A DNA stretch of 17,543 nt, taken from the NCBI GenBank assembly GCA_964497515.1, contig CAZCCV010000040.1, positions 1 to 17,543 on the forward strand, read 5' to 3'. This document shows, one piece after another, positions 14,700 through 17,543 of the stretch. Position 1 is the stretch's first letter. The number at the start of each line of letters is the position of its first letter. The notes below the pieces were generated by a model, which saw only the letters and a program-made list of their open reading frames with translations, searched no databases and had not been told where the DNA came from. This DNA is from CAZCCV01 sp964497515 (GTDB lineage Bacteria > Armatimonadota > UBA5829 > DTLH01). A program made the translations under genes and the position numbers.

Positions 14700-15905
14700 A
14701 TGAACCCAGACGCTCCACTACTGATTACTGGAACGGAATCGGACAATCCCTTTGCTATAGACATTGCGGAAAACTGTGGGCAGACGACCGAAATATCGGA
14801 CATATTGTCTCTAAAGACTTTCTCAAACACCGAGTTTTGCCCCAGGTTCATTAGTGATGAGGCCGATATGGAGAATATTGGCTACAAGCTGCAAGGGGCG
14901 ACTGTAGTCATCGTCTCTACAGCGTCGAACACACTCTCTCGCAACGAACTCGCTTGGCGGAATATGCTGGTCGCACGAGCTGCAAAGGATAACGGTGCAG
15001 ATAAAGTGGTTCTGGTAGAACCCGACCTCTACTACAGCGCGCAAGATCGCGGCCCTCGACCGCACCACGGACAGGTTGACTTTGAAAGAGACGCTGCCGA
15101 CTACAAAAAGTTCGATGGACAGCCATTTACGAGTCGCTTCTATGCACAATCACTCAACCTTGCTGGCATAGATGGCGTTATCACTGTTCATAACCACTCC
15201 GGAGCTGTTAGAAGACTCTTCGAAGAGGTAATGCGCGACGGGTTTATGAATCTCAGTCCGGCGGAAGTTTTTGCCGACTACATAATGAACTCTGACGTTA
15301 CACCGAGTCTGCACGCCGGCGACGGCCTGATTATCTGCGCGCCCGACAAAGGAGCTCGCGAGTTTGCGTCTGAAGTGCACAATCTGCTGGGCAAAGATCG
15401 AGTGCAGCTTCTGTGTATCTCCAAACAGCGAAATGGGGAGCGAAAGGTCTCGTGCGATGTGGATTCTGATTCGCCCTGCAGTCTGTATGACGTTGTAGGC
15501 AGAGACGTAATTGTCTTTGATGATATGGTGCGAACAGGCTCGACTATCCGTGAATGCGCATCCCTCCTGAAAGAAGCGGGGGCGAGAAGGGTAGTATTCT
15601 TCGTAACGCATTTCTATGCCTCATCGGAAGGTCGAGAGACACTTGCAACGCCCGACCTCGATGAAATAATAACGACCAACACCATTCCCTGCATTCTAAA
15701 CCGCGATATGCAAGGTCGCCTGAGGCGCAAGCTCACGGTGATGAAAATCGAAAAATGGATATGTCGATACATTCTTCAGTATCTGGGATTGAAACACAAC
15801 CATATTTCTGATCCCTTGTATACTGTGGATATGTCGAGCAAGAACCCACGGCTTGCGATAGAGCTTCAGCGCAACCAGCGAATGCTGCCTTTTGACGCTG
15901 AATAG
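14700..15905 (+). CDS. Divergent ribose-phosphate pyrophosphokinase (PRPP synthetase)
   Basis: A protein of 401 aa that resembles Prs, which makes PRPP from ribose-5-phosphate and ATP for nucleotide, His and Trp synthesis. Matches in order are LLITGTESDNPFA at the N-terminus, VVIVSTASN, a YSAQDRGPRP segment at the place of canonical YxRQDR, TVHNHSGAVRRLF in place of the DLHAxQIQGFF metal-binding region, IICAPDKGAREFA, SKQRNGERKVSC for the catalytic flexible loop, and the PRPP loop FDDMVRTGSTI with Asp274-Asp275. Canonical Prs has about 315 aa; the extra length is an internal insert before the PRPP loop and a C-terminal extension. ATG at 14700 is preferred over 14637, as the protein then starts with the family's usual short lead (MNPDAPLLI) behind GGAAAGAG. 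It follows putA's terminator and precedes selD by 127 bp. Confidence 0.8.
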   Translation: MNPDAPLLITGTESDNPFAIDIAENCGQTTEISDILSLKTFSNTEFCPRFISDEADMENIGYKLQGATVVIVSTASNTLSRNELAWRNMLVARAAKDNGADKVVLVEPDLYYSAQDRGPRPHHGQVDFERDAADYKKFDGQPFTSRFYAQSLNLAGIDGVITVHNHSGAVRRLFEEVMRDGFMNLSPAEVFADYIMNSDVTPSLHAGDGLIICAPDKGAREFASEVHNLLGKDRVQLLCISKQRNGERKVSCDVDSDSPCSLYDVVGRDVIVFDDMVRTGSTIRECASLLKEAGARRVVFFVTHFYASSEGRETLATPDLDEIITTNTIPCILNRDMQGRLRRKLTVMKIEKWICRYILQYLGLKHNHISDPLYTVDMSSKNPRLAIELQRNQRMLPFDAE

Positions 15906-16032
15906 TGCCACGGAGTTCACTATGAATATGTCTTTGGCTCAAGGATTTGCGGCATAGCCGTTATATGTAAACAGGCGACATCGCACTACTGAGCAGCTTT
16001 TGTTTGAGAGAGTTATTTAAAGGAGTGACTGA

Positions 16033-17085
16033 GTGGCGGACCAGAAAGACATCAGACTTACAACGCTTTCCCACGGTTCCGGGTGAGCGTGCAAAATCGA
16101 CCCTGGGCAGTTGGCTCAGATACTTACAAAAATGCCTCCAGTCACCGACCCCAATTTGTTAGTGGGGCTATCGAGCTCAGACGACGCAGCCGTTTATCGT
16201 ATTTCAGACGACTTGGCGGCCGTTCTGACAGTCGATTTCTTCACTCCTGTGGTGGATGATCCCTACGACTTCGGGCGAATTGCCGTTACAAACGCGCTTT
16301 CAGACATCTACGCTATGGGTGCGAAGCCTGCAGTAGCGCTAAATGTAGTGAGTTTTCCGTCGAGATCGCTGCCTGTTGAAATCTTAGAGCAAATCCTAAG
16401 AGGCGGATCGGATCAATCCAAAACTGCCGGAGTAAGCATCGCTGGCGGCCACTCGATAGATGATCCAGAACCCAAGTATGGTCAGGTAGTATTAGGATTT
16501 GTTCACCCGAAGAGAATAATAACCAACTCTACAGCTAGGGCAGGAGATATACTATTTCTCACCAAGCCTATCGGCACGGGGATTATTGCAACAGCAATCA
16601 AGAACGCTGCTGCACCGCCGGAGGTTATCGATCGCGCGGTGGCGAATATGACCACTCTCAACAGAACCGCGTCTGAGGTTATGCAGCGGATAGGCGTCCA
16701 TGCGTGCACTGATGTCACCGGATTTGGACTGTTGGGACACCTGCGAGAGATGACGCTGGCTAGCAAAGTGGGAACAGCGATTGATTTCAAGGCCGTGCCA
16801 GCTATTGAAGGTACAAGAGAATTGCTCGCACTCGATATGGCACCTGGCGGAACCAGCCGAAATCTGGCATTTCTGACTGATAATAATGCAGTAGTGTGGG
16901 AAGCTGATGTTACTGAAGATGATAGGTTGTTATTGGCTGATGCACAGACTGCGGGTGGACTGCTGATCAGTGTAGCTGCTGAAAAAGCTGACGAACTGGA
17001 ATGCCAGCTTGTGAAGTCAGGCTCATTTGCTGCTCCGATTGGTGAGATAATCGACGACCCGACTTGCAGAATCCACGTGCGATAG
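16033..17085 (+). CDS. selD: Selenophosphate synthetase with in-frame selenocysteine codon
   Basis: A protein of 350 aa that makes selenophosphate from selenide and ATP, the selenium donor for selenocysteine and tRNA modification. The start is GTG at 16033, with AAAGGAG 7 nt upstream. TGA at 16084-16086 (residue 18) lies in HGSG-U-ACKIDP, exactly where other SelD proteins have the catalytic Cys or Sec in G-C/U-x-CK. The ATP-site Lys21 follows. Downstream landmarks are SSDDAAVY, VDFFTPVVDDPYDFG, NALSDIYAMGAKP, GGHSIDDPEPKYG, LTKPIGTG and CTDVTGFGLLGHLREM, giving normal length and full AIRS-fold order. A SECIS-like hairpin follows the TGA. The frame called from TTG at 16111 would lack the active site. 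This is read-through, not decay, because everything on both sides is intact. selA, selB and selC are not in the window. Confidence 0.93.
16084..16086 (+). other. selD: UGA codon recoded as selenocysteine (residue 18 of SelD)
   Basis: The TGA lies in frame between GGT TCC GGG and GCG TGC AAA, in the active-site motif where homologues carry Cys or Sec. Both flanks are conserved coding sequence. Confidence 0.9.
16103..16119 (+). promoter_or_regulatory. Bacterial SECIS-like hairpin
   Basis: CTGGGC (16103-16108) pairs with GCTCAG (16114-16119) over 6 bp with one G-T pair, leaving the loop AGTTG. The stem begins 17 nt after the TGA and the loop 23 nt after it. Bacterial SECIS elements have a small stem-loop at this distance with a G among the first two loop bases, as here. 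It would be read by SelB while still being coding sequence. Confidence 0.7.
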
Positions 17086-17320
17086 GGACGCCACAGTTGC
17101 ACGCTAGAGATGCCATATGATCTGCTTTGCTTCATAACGCACCTGCATATTCAGCAACAGGATTCGCCCCTTCCTCTGAAAGAATAGGATGCTGCTGCTT
17201 TGGCCTGTTCATTGCTAAAGCAACAGCGGTAGCACAAACCAAAGTCTGTGTGGTTCTAAGGTTGATACCTCCGGTAAGTTACCGGGCAATCAATCCTATT
17301 TTAGCGGTACATATTTGCCA
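17086..17320. other. Intergenic region with inverted repeats after selD
   Basis: No gene is supported. GCTGCTGCTTTGGC (17191-17204) pairs with GCTAAAGCAACAGC (17214-17227) over 14 bp with two G-T pairs and a 9-nt loop. It is not followed by a T-tract on the plus strand. AGAATAGGAT just before it is nearly the reverse complement of ATCCTATTTT at 17293-17302. These may mark the edge of an old inserted element. Confidence 0.35.
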
Positions 17321-17491
17321 GCCTTACACCGTCTGAACACGCTGGAATCTGGCAAGTGTGGCTCGATCACCGAAATCGCGTCTACGATTGGAGTGGATCG
17401 GTCGTATGTTGCGAGACTCTCGAAGCTCACACTGCCTGCGCCAGACATAGTCGAAGCGATCATTGACGGCAGGAAACCCAGTAGATTCTGA
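17321..17491 (+). pseudogene. C-terminal remnant of a recombinase-type helix-turn-helix protein
   Basis: The 56 codons before TGA (17489-17491) read LNTLESGKCGSITEIAS, then IGVDRSYVARLSKLTLPAPD and IVEAIIDGRKPSRF. This tail, with a helix-turn-helix and LAPDIVEAILDGR-type ending, is commonly found at the C-terminus of site-specific recombinase-associated or short phage/plasmid proteins. The upstream frame is open for only about 34 more codons, has no ATG, and shows no recombinase catalytic domain. The piece is thus a leftover of a mobile or phage-like gene. Identification of the donor family is by recalled pattern only. Confidence 0.55.
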
Positions 17492-17543
17492 CCTGCGCAG
17501 CAAAAAATGTACACGTTACATGTCATGCCGCAAGTTGTGATTT

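Noticed and set aside
16111..17085. A shorter selD starting at TTG 16111
   Set aside because: It would lose the conserved HGSG-U-ACK active site. The upstream frame has a strong ribosome binding site and matches the family, so the TGA is read as selenocysteine.
16503..17135. Minus-strand open frame opposite selD
   Set aside because: It is a shadow of selD; its Ser/Ala-rich composition results from reading the complement.
17191..17227. Terminator for selD
   Set aside because: The stem is long but no T-tract follows on the plus strand, and it lies over 100 nt after the stop.
1..17543. tRNA, rRNA, CRISPR array or complete insertion sequence
   Set aside because: No TPsiC-type tRNA signature in an intergenic region, no regularly spaced repeats, and no intact transposase were seen by eye.

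Overview
The window looks like the chromosome of a free-living bacterium of moderate GC content. Shine-Dalgarno sequences (GGAGG-type) are strong and several genes start with TTG or GTG. I cannot name the phylum. Metabolism is mainly housekeeping, the organism uses selenocysteine, and several genes are decaying or truncated, so this is a stretch with some erosion and old mobile DNA rather than a dense accessory island.

Layout. Positions 1-8822 are read on the minus strand. From right to left these are a CPA1-type Na+/H+ antiporter (7272-8822), glucose-6-phosphate isomerase (5764-7110), a broken 6-phosphogluconate dehydrogenase remnant (5227-5658), a membrane-anchored TPR protein (3887-5017), and a large secreted protein combining a PQQ-like propeller, FN3, CARDB-like and HExxH metallopeptidase regions (397-3507). 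A frame with a radical-SAM-like CxxxCxxC cluster runs off the left edge (2-220). The large secreted protein has its own consensus promoter, with a perfect 12-bp-arm palindrome just upstream.

Positions 9065-17085 are read on the plus strand. They hold a mannose-6-phosphate-isomerase-like cupin (9065-9571), an asparagine synthetase pseudogene with two internal deletions (9779-10521), a small membrane protein of unknown function (10639-11106), a leader of about 390 nt, bifunctional proline utilisation protein PutA (11539-14508) ending at a clear intrinsic terminator, a divergent PRPP synthetase (14700-15905), and selenophosphate synthetase SelD (16033-17085). The right edge keeps only the C-terminal helix-turn-helix tail of a recombinase-type protein (17321-17491).

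The most notable item is selD. Its true start is GTG at 16033, and the catalytic residue is encoded by an in-frame TGA (16084-16086) followed by a small hairpin of bacterial SECIS form (16103-16119). A conventional gene call would begin after the TGA and lose the active site. The genes do not form one pathway. Pgi, the gnd remnant, the cupin and Prs belong to central sugar-phosphate and nucleotide-precursor metabolism, PutA feeds proline carbon into glutamate, and SelD implies that the rest of the selenocysteine machinery lies elsewhere in the genome.
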